Notes under the pieces: generated by a model
Seen by the model: the letters and a program-made list of their open reading frames with translations, nothing else
Told to the model about the DNA's origin: nothing
The model's database searches: none
In this document: positions 46,259 through 53,778 of the stretch, one piece after another
Position numbering within the stretch: the first letter of the stretch is position 1
Layout: each line of letters opens with the position of its first letter
Position numbers and translations under genes: made by a program
Assembly: GCA_903970555.1 (NCBI GenBank)
Contig: CAJCJD010000246.1
Span: 62,001-126,000 of the forward strand
Source of the DNA: Vulcanimicrobiota bacterium
GTDB lineage: Bacteria; Pseudomonadota; Gammaproteobacteria; Xanthomonadales; Rhodanobacteraceae
DNA length: 64,000 nucleotides
Reading direction: 5' to 3'

Positions 46259-46789
46259 TGCCTTACCCCCTGGACCAGCAATGGTCCGACTACCAAATTC
46301 CAGTAGACGGACACGACGTATCCATCTCCCGCGACTTCTCGTGTGAAAACCCCTGAATGGACGTGCCCCCGCAACACTCCTGAAAAGTCACGCCTGCTCT
46401 GGCAGCGCTGTGCACGCCCGACTTGTGACCTCAACGATTCCCGACAATCGAGGGCGCAGGGGGCGCGCCTCGACTGCCGTCGACGTGCTCGTCGAACATG
46501 ACTTCCATGCCATGCGGAAACCCATCGCTCGAAGCGTGGCGATCACCCGCGTGATTCGTGGATCGCCTCACTTACGACTCTTGAGTTCTAGTCTGGGAAT
46601 CCGCACAGCGAGGTTGAATAAGAAGATTCCTAAATTTCCGTGCCAATTTTGTTTGTCGCAACTGCATCGATGGATGCCGATAAAGCATGCGTTTTTCCAG
46701 GCTTATTTGATTAGATGAAAGATAATTTGCTCGATCCAAATGGGAGCCGTGGCGATAGAAATTCGAGGCATCACTGCAAGAAGTGCGAG
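46259..46789. other. Gap upstream of the adhesin gene with an Rcs-box-like site
   Basis: A 531-bp stretch between the RcsB-like regulator gene and the adhesin GTG, on the same strand. It should hold the adhesin promoter. The only strong motif is at 46619-46632. Plus-strand frames of up to 102 codons here have no ribosome site or family features. Confidence 0.55.
46619..46632. promoter_or_regulatory. RcsAB-box-like sequence
   Basis: TAAGAAGATTCCTA differs at one position from the enterobacterial RcsAB box TAAGAATATTCCTA. It lies 157 nt downstream of the RcsB-like HTH gene stop and about 360 bp before the adhesin start. Pairing with that regulator is inferred from position and from the resemblance of the HTH. 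Confidence 0.45.
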
Positions 46790-47023
46790 CTAACCCTGAC
46801 GTTGATGCAGCAGATATTCGAAAAGCTGCTGATCGCGATAGATGCCCAACTTGCGCATCGCATTGCGCTTCTGTTGACTGACCGTTTTCACGCTGCGACC
46901 TGTTTCATGCGCGATTTCCGAAACGGTCAAACCCCGCGCGAGAGAGCGCACAACGGCATCTTCGCGTGCCGACAACCGCGCACCTTGATTGTTATCGCTG
47001 TAGCCAAGTGCTTTGGTATTCAT
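46790..47023 (-). CDS. Small LuxR/RcsB-type HTH regulator
   Basis: A 77-residue protein that is essentially one GerE/LuxR-type DNA-binding domain (LSAREDAVVRSLARGLTVSE, followed by IAHETGRSVKTVSQQKRNAM and RKLGIYRDQQLFEYL). The recognition helix region SVKTVSQQK with AMRKLG resembles the RcsB/FimZ group rather than quorum-sensing LuxR. The start at 47023 has GAGGG 7 nt upstream; a longer frame from a TTG at 47134 would add 37 residues without a receiver domain. There is no phosphorylation site, so it may act alone or need a partner. It probably controls the adhesin operon downstream. Confidence 0.82.
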   Translation of the reverse strand: MNTKALGYSDNNQGARLSAREDAVVRSLARGLTVSEIAHETGRSVKTVSQQKRNAMRKLGIYRDQQLFEYLLHQRQG

Positions 47024-47430
47024 CGCATCGCCCTCTTTCGCCGCCACTGCAGAGATATCGCCGCATTCGTGACTAGTCGAAGCAATACTGCGCGCAGCGG
47101 TGTCCTCGCCGAATCGGAAAAATCCGAATTTCAACCGACGCGTCTTGATGGGATATCAATGCTTGAACGAGTGCAGCAACCGGCGAATTGGGCGTCCACG
47201 ACGCCCAACGCTCGCTCACTGATGTGGGCGACTGCATGCCTTCATTGAAAGGCTCTCTCGCTATCTATCAATTTCTGCCAGAATTCCCGAAGTCTTACGT
47301 AAATTAACGCTTTAGCGGTCACACGCGTGCTGTAGTGGACTTGATCGAATCGAACTTTCTCAACTGATTTTTGATTGCCCATCTCACACCTCAAGACGCA
47401 TGCAGCGCCCAATGTCATCAAGGAATCGCT
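47024..47430. other. Gap between divergent genes with a strong hairpin
   Basis: Contains TTGGGCGTC-CAC-GACGCCCAA at 47188-47208 (perfect 9-bp stem, 3-nt loop) and a smaller TCGGA/TCCGA repeat near 47115-47128. Promoters for the HTH gene (minus) and the conserved hypothetical gene (plus) should be here, but none is obvious. Confidence 0.5.
47188..47208. repeat. Perfect 9-bp inverted repeat with a 3-nt loop
   Basis: TTGGGCGTC / GACGCCCAA around CAC. It is about 165 bp upstream of the RcsB-like gene start. There is no T-run on either side, so it may be an operator or an RNA hairpin rather than a terminator. Confidence 0.6.
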
Positions 47431-47778
47431 ATGTCGCCACACGATTTTGTGACCAAGCTCAGCGCGGCGGTTGTGGATGAGAACAATGCCATTTATCGCA
47501 ACCTGCTCTTGAATACCGCCGCGTGCCAGGCCTCCGATCCGTACTGGCAACGAGTTTTGGGGCTCTTCGGCGAGCTAACCGCCGACCAACGCGAGGTTCT
47601 CTTGGAGCTGACTCGACAGGTGACTATCGATGCTGCCGCGAATGTGCTCGGCGTCATCGATGGGACTCGCGCGCTGGATGGCCGGGGCGGTGAGTTTCGC
47701 TTGACCTACGACGGACAAGATCTCGCAGGGGACCTGCAGAGTTTATTTTTGGAGCATGCTGAACACGCCACGCCGTGA
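47431..47778 (+). CDS. Conserved hypothetical protein
   Basis: A 115-residue soluble protein. The start at 47431 (MSPHDFVTKLSAAVVDENNA) has AAGGA 7 nt upstream; the longer frame has no site. It is mostly helical (DPYWQRVLGLFGELTADQRE, followed by VLLELTRQVTIDAAANVLGV IDG) with a short beta-like C terminus (FRLTYDGQDLAGDLQSLFLE). Similar short proteins occur in many proteobacteria without known function. It is convergent with the alpha/beta hydrolase gene. Confidence 0.75.
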   Translation: MSPHDFVTKLSAAVVDENNAIYRNLLLNTAACQASDPYWQRVLGLFGELTADQREVLLELTRQVTIDAAANVLGVIDGTRALDGRGGEFRLTYDGQDLAGDLQSLFLEHAEHATP

Positions 47779-47871
47779 CACACGTTTTCGATTGCGTCGC
47801 AGACGGCCGAGGTCGCCGAGACGCAAACTCAGCTGCCCACAATTTGCGTTTCTCTTGCGAAAAAGCTCGAT

Positions 47872-48909
47872 TTACGAAGCGCTGGCAACGTTGCGCTTCA
47901 TGAAGTCGCGGATCAGATCGGCAATGTCTCTCGCATTCGTTTCCAACGCGAAGTGTCCGGTGTCTAACAGATGCACTTCCGCATCCGGGATGTCCCGCTT
48001 GTAAGCTTTCGCGCCGGCAGGCAGGAAGAACGGATCTTTATCGCCCCACACGGCCAGCAACGGGGGTTGGTGCTTGCGGAAGTAGGCTTGCCATGTCGGA
48101 TACAGAGCCACATTGGTCCGATAGTCGAGCACCAGATCCAGTTGGATATCGTCCATGCCTGCGCGGCTTATGTATGCGGTGTCGAGCGTGTAGCCGTCTG
48201 GCGAGACTTTGAGTGGGTCTGCGCCGTGCAGGTACTGCATGCGTATGGCTTCGGGCGACAGCGCAGCACGACATGCTTCACGGGTCTTCTCTGAAGGCGC
48301 ACGCCAGTAGGCCTGATAGGGGCCCCATACGTCGCTTAATCCTTCTTCATAAGCATTGCCATTCTGACTGATGATGGCGGTGACCCGCTCAGGATGCGCG
48401 GCGGCAACACGAAAGCCTGTGGGTGCGCCGTAATCGAAAACGTAGAGCGCATATTTACTCAAGTTCAGCGCTTCGGTGAAGTCCGTGATCACTTGCGCCA
48501 GATGATCGAACGTGTAGTCGAACTTTCCTCGCGGTGGTGCTTTGGTATTGCCGAAACCGGGTAGATCCGGCGCGATCACGTGATAGTCGTTCGCAAGCAA
48601 CGGAATCAGATCGCGGAACATGTGGCCCGCAGTGGGATAGCCGTGCAGCAGGAGCAAGACAGGTGCGCCTGGTCGGCCGGCTTCGCGATAGAAGACGTCG
48701 ACGTCGCCCACGGTTTGGGTTTTATAGGTGACCGTCATGGGGGAGTTTTCCTGGGAGGATTTCGTGGCACGAAGCCGCTTGGCGGAAGGATCTGAGCGAT
48801 CCATCGCTGCAGCGATGCGACCGGTCGCCAGAGCGATCGGTGCGAGCAAGGCCGCCGTCAACAGGCCTCGGCGCTGTACGTCGATACGTGCGGTAGTTGG
48901 AGATTTCAT
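47872..48909 (-). CDS. Tat-exported alpha/beta hydrolase with Asp nucleophile
   Basis: A 345-residue hydrolase of the haloalkane dehalogenase/epoxide hydrolase type. The start at 48909 has AAGGAG 8 nt upstream. The N terminus has a twin-Arg signal (VQRRGLLTAALLAPIALATG). The catalytic domain starts near residue 60, with the oxyanion loop LLHGYPTAGHMFRDL, PDLPGFGNT, and D159 in VFDYGAPTGF at the nucleophile elbow, where esterases have Ser. AVWGDKDPFF and DTGHFALE supply the other triad residues. Asp-nucleophile members include epoxide hydrolases and dehalogenases; the substrate is unknown. It is divergent from a TetR gene with a palindrome between them. Confidence 0.87.
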   Translation of the reverse strand: MKSPTTARIDVQRRGLLTAALLAPIALATGRIAAAMDRSDPSAKRLRATKSSQENSPMTVTYKTQTVGDVDVFYREAGRPGAPVLLLLHGYPTAGHMFRDLIPLLANDYHVIAPDLPGFGNTKAPPRGKFDYTFDHLAQVITDFTEALNLSKYALYVFDYGAPTGFRVAAAHPERVTAIISQNGNAYEEGLSDVWGPYQAYWRAPSEKTREACRAALSPEAIRMQYLHGADPLKVSPDGYTLDTAYISRAGMDDIQLDLVLDYRTNVALYPTWQAYFRKHQPPLLAVWGDKDPFFLPAGAKAYKRDIPDAEVHLLDTGHFALETNARDIADLIRDFMKRNVASAS

Positions 48910-48987
48910 GGCAATTTCTCCTTTCGTAGGAATACACATCGGCAACGAGCTTGCATTTCGTCGCTAAATTAGCCGATAATACATCCG

Positions 48988-48997
48988 ACCGATCGGT
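48988..48997. promoter_or_regulatory. Probable TetR operator core
   Basis: ACCGATCGGT, a perfect 10-bp palindrome, lies 20 nt before the TetR start and 79 nt before the divergent alpha/beta hydrolase start. Similar CCGATCGG cores are common in TetR-family sites; binding is inferred. Confidence 0.6.
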
Positions 48998-49016
48998 AGT
49001 ATATGAGCGTAATTCA

Positions 49017-49568
49017 ATGAAAACAACCCTTGAGCAAATCGTGGTGGAGGCGCGCGAACTATTTCGCGAGCACGGTTACGCCGGCGCTTCCATGCAGGAT
49101 CTCGCCGAGCGCGTCGGCCTGAAAAAGGCCAGCCTCTATACACGCTTTGCAAGCAAGGAAGCGCTGGTCGCCCCGGTCTTGGCGCTTACGCTGGAAGAAA
49201 CATTCGCCGATGGCAGCGAGGATTCGGCCGATTGGCTTGAGGCCTATGAGAATGTGCTCAAGCGCATCGCTGATGCGCTAACCGATCGCGCGCGCTGCGT
49301 CGGTCTTCATCTGGCCTACGGTGTTGGAGACGATGCGCCTGACGCTTTGAAAGCGGTGCGCGATTACTTCAGCGCGCTGCGCGATGGCTTGGCGGTGATA
49401 CTCAAGCAAAAGCTGAGCGCCAAGCTTGCCAACACCGTTGCCACCGACGCACTGGTTCGCTTGGAAGGTGCGACGCTTTGGATTGTTGTTGCCCAAGATG
49501 CTCAACCTATGCAACGCGCGCTGAAAACGTTGATCGCGGAAGCCAGGGCGTTTAAGACGGCTAAGTGA
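49017..49568 (+). CDS. TetR-family transcriptional regulator
   Basis: A 183-residue repressor starting at 49017 (MKTTLEQIVVEARELFREHG); an upstream frame would run through the operator. The HTH is ASMQDLAERVGLKKASLYTR followed by FASKEAL. The C-terminal domain (DWLEAYENVLKRIADALTDR) fits the ligand-binding domain of this class. It is divergent from the Asp-nucleophile hydrolase, which it probably controls together with itself. Confidence 0.92.
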   Translation: MKTTLEQIVVEARELFREHGYAGASMQDLAERVGLKKASLYTRFASKEALVAPVLALTLEETFADGSEDSADWLEAYENVLKRIADALTDRARCVGLHLAYGVGDDAPDALKAVRDYFSALRDGLAVILKQKLSAKLANTVATDALVRLEGATLWIVVAQDAQPMQRALKTLIAEARAFKTAK

Positions 49569-49586
49569 TGCGCGGTCGGCGGAATC

Positions 49587-50438
49587 TCAATGCGCTAATC
49601 GCGTAACGACCATATCCAACAGCGCCCGCAATCGTGCAAGACGCCGCATATCGCGATGGTAGCCGACCCAAATATCGCGAACCGGCGGGTCCTCACCCAG
49701 GTCGATCCGCTGGAGGTTTTCGATGACATCGCCGAGCGGACGCGGCAACACTGCAATGCCGGCACCCGTAGCGCACATGCGTGCCTGCACAGGGCGAGCA
49801 TTGCTGCGAAAGGCCACGCTTGCATTGGGAAGCATGCGTTGCAACCACTCGACCTCGGGCATGCCGCCAAAAGCGACGTTCATCACCAGCAACGATGCAC
49901 CCGTGCCGTCGCCCACTTCAGGACGCGGATAGTCCGCGGCCATATACACCCCATACGGCATACGCAGCAGCTTGCGCGAAACGACGTCCGGTTCGTCGAA
50001 TGGCTGAATGCGAAACGCCAGGTCCGCCTCACGGCGTGACAGGCTGAAGAAGCGCGAGTCGGTCAGCAATTCGATGATCACGCGCGGATACTGTTTCGAG
50101 AACTCGGCAATGACAGGCGTCAACGCGTATTCGGCAAACCAGTCGGACGAGGTGATGCGCAACATGCCATCCAATTGTTGCTCTTGCCCGGTGAGCTGAC
50201 GTTGAAAGGCCAGTGCCTCCTCCTCCATGCGCTCAACGTGACTCAGTACGGCGGCGCCTTCGTCGGTCAACACGAATCCATCCTTGGTGCGTTGGAATAA
50301 TTGATGTCCCAGCGCGCGTTCAAGCGCCTGCAATCGTCTCCCCATCGTGGGCTGCGTTTGCCCGAGTTTGCGCGCGGCGGCGCCGAGCGTCCCTTCGCGC
50401 GCAACGGCCAGAAATACACGCAGATCGCTCCATTCCAT
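49587..50438 (-). CDS. LysR-family transcriptional regulator
   Basis: A 283-residue regulator. The start at 50438 has GGAGG 7 nt upstream. The N-terminal HTH is MEWSDLRVFLAVAREGTLGA, then AARKLGQTQPTMGRRLQALE and the LGHQLFQRTKDGFVLTDEG wing. The effector domain follows (about 90-280; TDSRFFSLSRREADLAFRIQ). It is divergent from the quinone oxidoreductase gene with 151 nt between starts, the usual layout for LysR control of a neighbour. The 3' ends of this gene and of the TetR gene meet 18 nt apart. Confidence 0.93.
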   Translation of the reverse strand: MEWSDLRVFLAVAREGTLGAAARKLGQTQPTMGRRLQALERALGHQLFQRTKDGFVLTDEGAAVLSHVERMEEEALAFQRQLTGQEQQLDGMLRITSSDWFAEYALTPVIAEFSKQYPRVIIELLTDSRFFSLSRREADLAFRIQPFDEPDVVSRKLLRMPYGVYMAADYPRPEVGDGTGASLLVMNVAFGGMPEVEWLQRMLPNASVAFRSNARPVQARMCATGAGIAVLPRPLGDVIENLQRIDLGEDPPVRDIWVGYHRDMRRLARLRALLDMVVTRLAH

Positions 50439-50493
50439 CAGCAAACCTCCGTTGGATTGAACCGATGGCGCCCTCAAGGGCGACAGCACCATC

Positions 50494-50545
50494 ATGCAAT
50501 TATGCATGGAATAAATGCATTAATTTTGATTTCCATACAAAATCA
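50494..50545. promoter_or_regulatory. Candidate LysR sites in the divergent promoter
   Basis: ATGCA-ATTA-TGCAT at 50494-50507 and TGATTT-N7-AAATCA at 50527-50545 are inverted repeats in the AT-rich gap between the LysR and quinone oxidoreductase genes. A further ATGCAT is at 50515-50520. The spacing suits LysR tetramer contacts, but this is inference. Confidence 0.45.
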
Positions 50546-50589
50546 TTGGGCGTAGCTTAGCGCTCAGTTCCCCGAGCACTGAGCCAGAT

Positions 50590-51591
50590 ATGAGCAAGTC
50601 CACCTCCATGAAAGCCGTTGTCCTGGAAAATTACAGCGCCCCTTTTCGCCTGACCGACGTGGCGCGACCTGTGCCGCGGGCTGGCCAGGTGCTGGTTCGG
50701 ATCATGGCCAGTGGCGTCAATCCACTCGACCTGAAGATCCGTGCCGGCGCTGCGGAACACGCACGGCACGCGCTGCCGGCGATCCTGGGTATCGATCTGG
50801 CTGGCGTGGTCGATGCGGTAGGCCCCGGCGTCACCACCTTTCGGGTCGGTGACGAGGTTTACGGCATGACCGGAGGCGTGGGCGGCGTTCAAGGATCGCT
50901 TGCCGAATACGCTGCAGTGGATGCAGACCTGCTTGCGCTCAAGCCCTCTCACTTCAGCATGCGCGAGGCGGCATCATTGCCACTCGTTTTCATTACCGCA
51001 TGGGAAGGTTTGGTCGATCGCGCGCATGTGAGCGCAGGCCAAACCGTATTGATACAAGGTGGCGCTGGCGGCGTGGGAAGCATCGCTATTCAGATCGCAC
51101 GCGCTTTTAATGCGACAGTCTTCGCAACCGGTGCCGCTTCCCGCGCAGGCGTGATCGAGCAGCTTGGTGCGACACCCATCGACCACAGCAACATGCAGGT
51201 CGACGACTACGTCGCGGCTTTCACAACGGGCCGCGGTTTCGATGTCGTGTATGACACGGCCGGCGGCGCAAGCCTTGATGCATCATTCAAAGCGATATCC
51301 CGATTCGGCCATGTTGTCAGCGCATTGGGATGGGGCACACATGCGTTGGCGCCTCTTTCTTTCCGTGCAGGCACCTATTCCGGCGTGTTCACGTTGTTGC
51401 CGCTGTTGACGGGAGAAGGCAAGGCGCATCATGGAGAAATTCTGCGAGAAGCAACGCGCCTCGCCGAGGCAGGAATGATCAAGCCTCTTGTGGAACCTCG
51501 TGACTTCGGCTTGAAGGATATCGAAGCCGCGCACGCGCTTATCGAGAGCCGACAAGCGCAGGGAAAAGTCGTGGTGAGCATTCAACATTGA
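50590..51591 (+). CDS. Zinc-independent MDR-type quinone/NADPH oxidoreductase
   Basis: A 333-residue medium-chain dehydrogenase/reductase of the quinone oxidoreductase class. The GroES-like N-terminal domain (MKAVVLENYSAPFRLTDVAR) lacks the catalytic and structural zinc Cys residues. The nucleotide-binding motif is VLIQGGAGGVGSIAIQIARA. It probably reduces quinones or activated alkenes with NADPH in the cytoplasm. The divergent LysR regulator is its likely controller. The AhpD-like gene follows 78 nt later. Confidence 0.93.
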   Translation: MSKSTSMKAVVLENYSAPFRLTDVARPVPRAGQVLVRIMASGVNPLDLKIRAGAAEHARHALPAILGIDLAGVVDAVGPGVTTFRVGDEVYGMTGGVGGVQGSLAEYAAVDADLLALKPSHFSMREAASLPLVFITAWEGLVDRAHVSAGQTVLIQGGAGGVGSIAIQIARAFNATVFATGAASRAGVIEQLGATPIDHSNMQVDDYVAAFTTGRGFDVVYDTAGGASLDASFKAISRFGHVVSALGWGTHALAPLSFRAGTYSGVFTLLPLLTGEGKAHHGEILREATRLAEAGMIKPLVEPRDFGLKDIEAAHALIESRQAQGKVVVSIQH

Positions 51592-51669
51592 CGCAAGAAT
51601 CGTAGGTACCGCTGCCGGCACGCTTACCGCGACCGGTCATTACACTGCAAACATGCTAGGAGAACTCCT

Positions 51670-52017
51670 ATGTTGAACTGGCTTGAATATCGCAAAGAAC
51701 TGATGGGCCGCATTGGCGAAATCGGCAAGCTGAGCCCCGATACGGTTGCCGGCTACCAAACCTTATCCAACGCAGGTCAGAAAACGGGACACCTGGATGC
51801 AAAAACCCGCGAACTGATTGCACTGGCGGTGGCGGTGACCACCCGCTGCGACGGCTGCATCACCGTGCACACGGGCGAAGCGCTAAAGCACGGCGCGACG
51901 CGCGACGAAATTGCTGAAGCCCTTGGCGTTGCCGTCGCACTGAATGCCGGTGCCGCCTCGGTCTATTCCGCCCGGGTGATGGATGCAGTCAGCGAACACA
52001 GTGCAGCGCATAAGTAA
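51670..52017 (+). CDS. AhpD-like/carboxymuconolactone decarboxylase-family protein
   Basis: A 115-residue small helical protein with AGGAG 7 nt before the ATG. It has the AhpD-type redox motif C60-x-x-C63-x3-H67 (CDGCITVH) following the LDAKTRELIALAVAVTTR helix, and LNAGAASVYSARVMDA near the end. Members with CxxC act as alkylhydroperoxidase-like reductases, so peroxidase activity is more likely than lactone decarboxylation. The stop codon overlaps the start of a tautomerase-like remnant (TAATG), suggesting translational coupling. Confidence 0.92.
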   Translation: MLNWLEYRKELMGRIGEIGKLSPDTVAGYQTLSNAGQKTGHLDAKTRELIALAVAVTTRCDGCITVHTGEALKHGATRDEIAEALGVAVALNAGAASVYSARVMDAVSEHSAAHK

Positions 52018-52130
52018 TGCCATTCGTCAGCGTTCAAATGCTGGGCGGCCGCACCAATGAAGTAGATCGTGAGTATTGGAGCGTTGGCATACGAACCATG
52101 GGCAAAATCCAGTCCAGCCGACCCGATTAG
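52017..52130 (+). pseudogene. Truncated tautomerase-like remnant
   Basis: A 37-codon frame beginning MPFVSVQMLGGRTNE, which matches the start of 4-oxalocrotonate tautomerase-family proteins (Pro2 catalytic base, then ...GRT.EQ). The expected C-terminal half of about 30-90 residues is missing: after DREY the sequence no longer resembles the family and stops. It begins inside the AhpD stop codon (TAATG). This looks like the 5' remnant of a deleted or frameshifted gene. Confidence 0.55.
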
Positions 52131-52140
52131 GACTTTCGAC

Positions 52141-52172
52141 GCGGCTCATCAACCCTCTTGCCGATGAGCCGC
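52141..52172 (+). terminator. Stem-loop before the SDR gene
   Basis: GCGGCTCATC / GATGAGCCGC makes a perfect 10-bp stem with a 12-nt loop, 10 nt after the tautomerase remnant. It lacks a T-run, so it may terminate weakly or stabilise the upstream mRNA. Confidence 0.5.
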
Positions 52173-52233
52173 AAAGCCCCACTGGTGCTCGATAGTGAAG
52201 TCGAGCATGAGCTTGCCGTAAGGATAACCATTC

Positions 52234-53058
52234 ATGTCTACAGCACATTGGTTTGTGACGGGCATTTCGCGTGGCTTTGGCAAGGTGCTTTGTGAGGAAC
52301 TGCTTCAGCGTGGCCACCGTGTCGTTGGTACCACCCGAAGCGGCTCAACTGATATGACTCACGAAAACCTTACCGTGATGCAGCTCGATGTTACCGACGA
52401 GCGCCAAACCGAACAGGTGATCAAGCAGGCCGTCGAAAAAATGGGCCGTATCGATGTGGTCGTAAACAATGCCGGGTTTGGCATGGTAGGTGCCGTTGAA
52501 GAAGTGTCTACCGAAGAGGCGCAGGCAACCTTTGATACCAATTTCTTTGGGACATTCAATGTCGTTCGTGCGGTGCTGCCACATTTTCGCGCGAATCGTT
52601 CCGGTCACATCGTCAATTTTTCATCGGTCGGGGGGATTACCGGCTCCGCGGGATTTGGTCTTTACAACGCGGCGAAGTTTGCCGTGGAAGGATTGTCGGA
52701 GGCTCTCGATTTGGAACTAAGGCCGTTTGGCATCAAGGTCACTATTGTCGAGCCAGGCTATTTCCGCACCGAATTCCTTTCATCCGGGTCAATTAAAAAA
52801 GCAGCCAAGATTGTCGATGCTTATGCTGAAAGCGCGGGTAAGGCACGCGGCAATGTTTCTTCCCAAAGCGGCAACCAATCGGGCGACCCTGCAAAAGCCG
52901 TTCGCATAATCATCAAAGCGGTTCAATCGCCCTCTCCCCCTTTGCGTTTACCGCTTGGCCCGGATTGCTATGCGCGCATAGATGAAAAGCTGTCGCGACT
53001 AAAACGAGATATTGGCGACTGGCGCGAGATTGCCTCCGCAACGCAATTTGATCAATGA
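52234..53058 (+). CDS. Short-chain dehydrogenase/reductase
   Basis: A 274-residue classical SDR. It has the cofactor motif TGISRGFG (residues about 9-16), the NNAG motif (VVVNNAGFGMVGAVEE), the active-site Ser in VNFSSVGGITGSAG, and the catalytic pair YNAAK (Tyr-x3-Lys). The PG motif VEPGYFRTEF follows. TTRSG at the end of beta-2 suggests a preference for NADPH. The substrate is unknown. The start is ATG 52234 with AAGGA further upstream. It may be independent of the AhpD gene because a stem-loop lies between them. Confidence 0.93.
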   Translation: MSTAHWFVTGISRGFGKVLCEELLQRGHRVVGTTRSGSTDMTHENLTVMQLDVTDERQTEQVIKQAVEKMGRIDVVVNNAGFGMVGAVEEVSTEEAQATFDTNFFGTFNVVRAVLPHFRANRSGHIVNFSSVGGITGSAGFGLYNAAKFAVEGLSEALDLELRPFGIKVTIVEPGYFRTEFLSSGSIKKAAKIVDAYAESAGKARGNVSSQSGNQSGDPAKAVRIIIKAVQSPSPPLRLPLGPDCYARIDEKLSRLKRDIGDWREIASATQFDQ

Positions 53059-53121
53059 ACACGTCGATGATCGCTACGCCAGCGATTTCGCCCAGGTCTC
53101 CTTAAGAGAATGAGGTTCCCC

Positions 53122-53733
53122 ATGCCTGGCAACGTAAGCGATATACCCGGCTACACCTATGGTGCATCCACCGTCGCTGCATCCTCCGCGACGCTCGATG
53201 ACCTGCAACGACTGAAGATATCCGTCGACTTTACCGAGCAAGATGAGCGCTATCTGCGCATGGCCGGAACCGTGCTGGAAGATCAGGTCGAGAGGATCGT
53301 GAATCACTGGCGCGCCAATATCATCGCCGGCATTCCTCATCTTGCCAGGCACTCACGAAGCCTCGACGGGTCACCGCTGCCCGATTACCTGGCACGCAGC
53401 AATCGCCGGTTTCAGCAATGGATTCTCGACACGTGCCTGCGCCCGTATGACCAAGACTGGCTTAACTATCAGCAGGAAATCGCTCTGAGGCATACAAGCG
53501 TCAAGAAGAACCAGACAGACAACGTCGTTTCTACATCCTATGTTCCGTACAGCGACATCCTGGCTTTCCTGGTCGTTCTCAACGACACGATAAAACCGTA
53601 TCTGGAAGCCAAGGGACATAACGAATCCGACGTAGCGCACATGCACGAGGCCTGGCGAAAATCGATGCACGTGCAAATGGCTCTTTGGGCGAAGCCCTAT
53701 ATGGAAATTGAAAGTTCGAGCCTGGAGTGGTGA
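53122..53733 (+). CDS. Protoglobin (single-domain haem globin)
   Basis: A 203-residue globin of the protoglobin family. The start at 53122 has GAGG 6 nt upstream; ATG 53110 has its purine tract too close. The N terminus carries the family signature DIPGYTYG. The predicted proximal haem ligand is H124 in EIALRHTSVKKNQTD; the following segment YVPYSDILAFLVVLNDTIKP and the C-terminal helices fit the extended globin fold. There is no sensor output domain, so it may bind O2, CO or NO itself. It stands alone, convergent with the tandem-HTH LysR gene. Confidence 0.88.
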   Translation: MPGNVSDIPGYTYGASTVAASSATLDDLQRLKISVDFTEQDERYLRMAGTVLEDQVERIVNHWRANIIAGIPHLARHSRSLDGSPLPDYLARSNRRFQQWILDTCLRPYDQDWLNYQQEIALRHTSVKKNQTDNVVSTSYVPYSDILAFLVVLNDTIKPYLEAKGHNESDVAHMHEAWRKSMHVQMALWAKPYMEIESSSLEW

Positions 53734-53778
53734 GGGTGCAAGGGACACTTGCAAGACAAGATCAATCGACTAGCCGGA

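Noticed and set aside
46410-46718. 102-codon plus-strand frame upstream of the adhesin
   Set aside because: No ribosome site or motif, and it lies in the region expected to hold the adhesin promoter.
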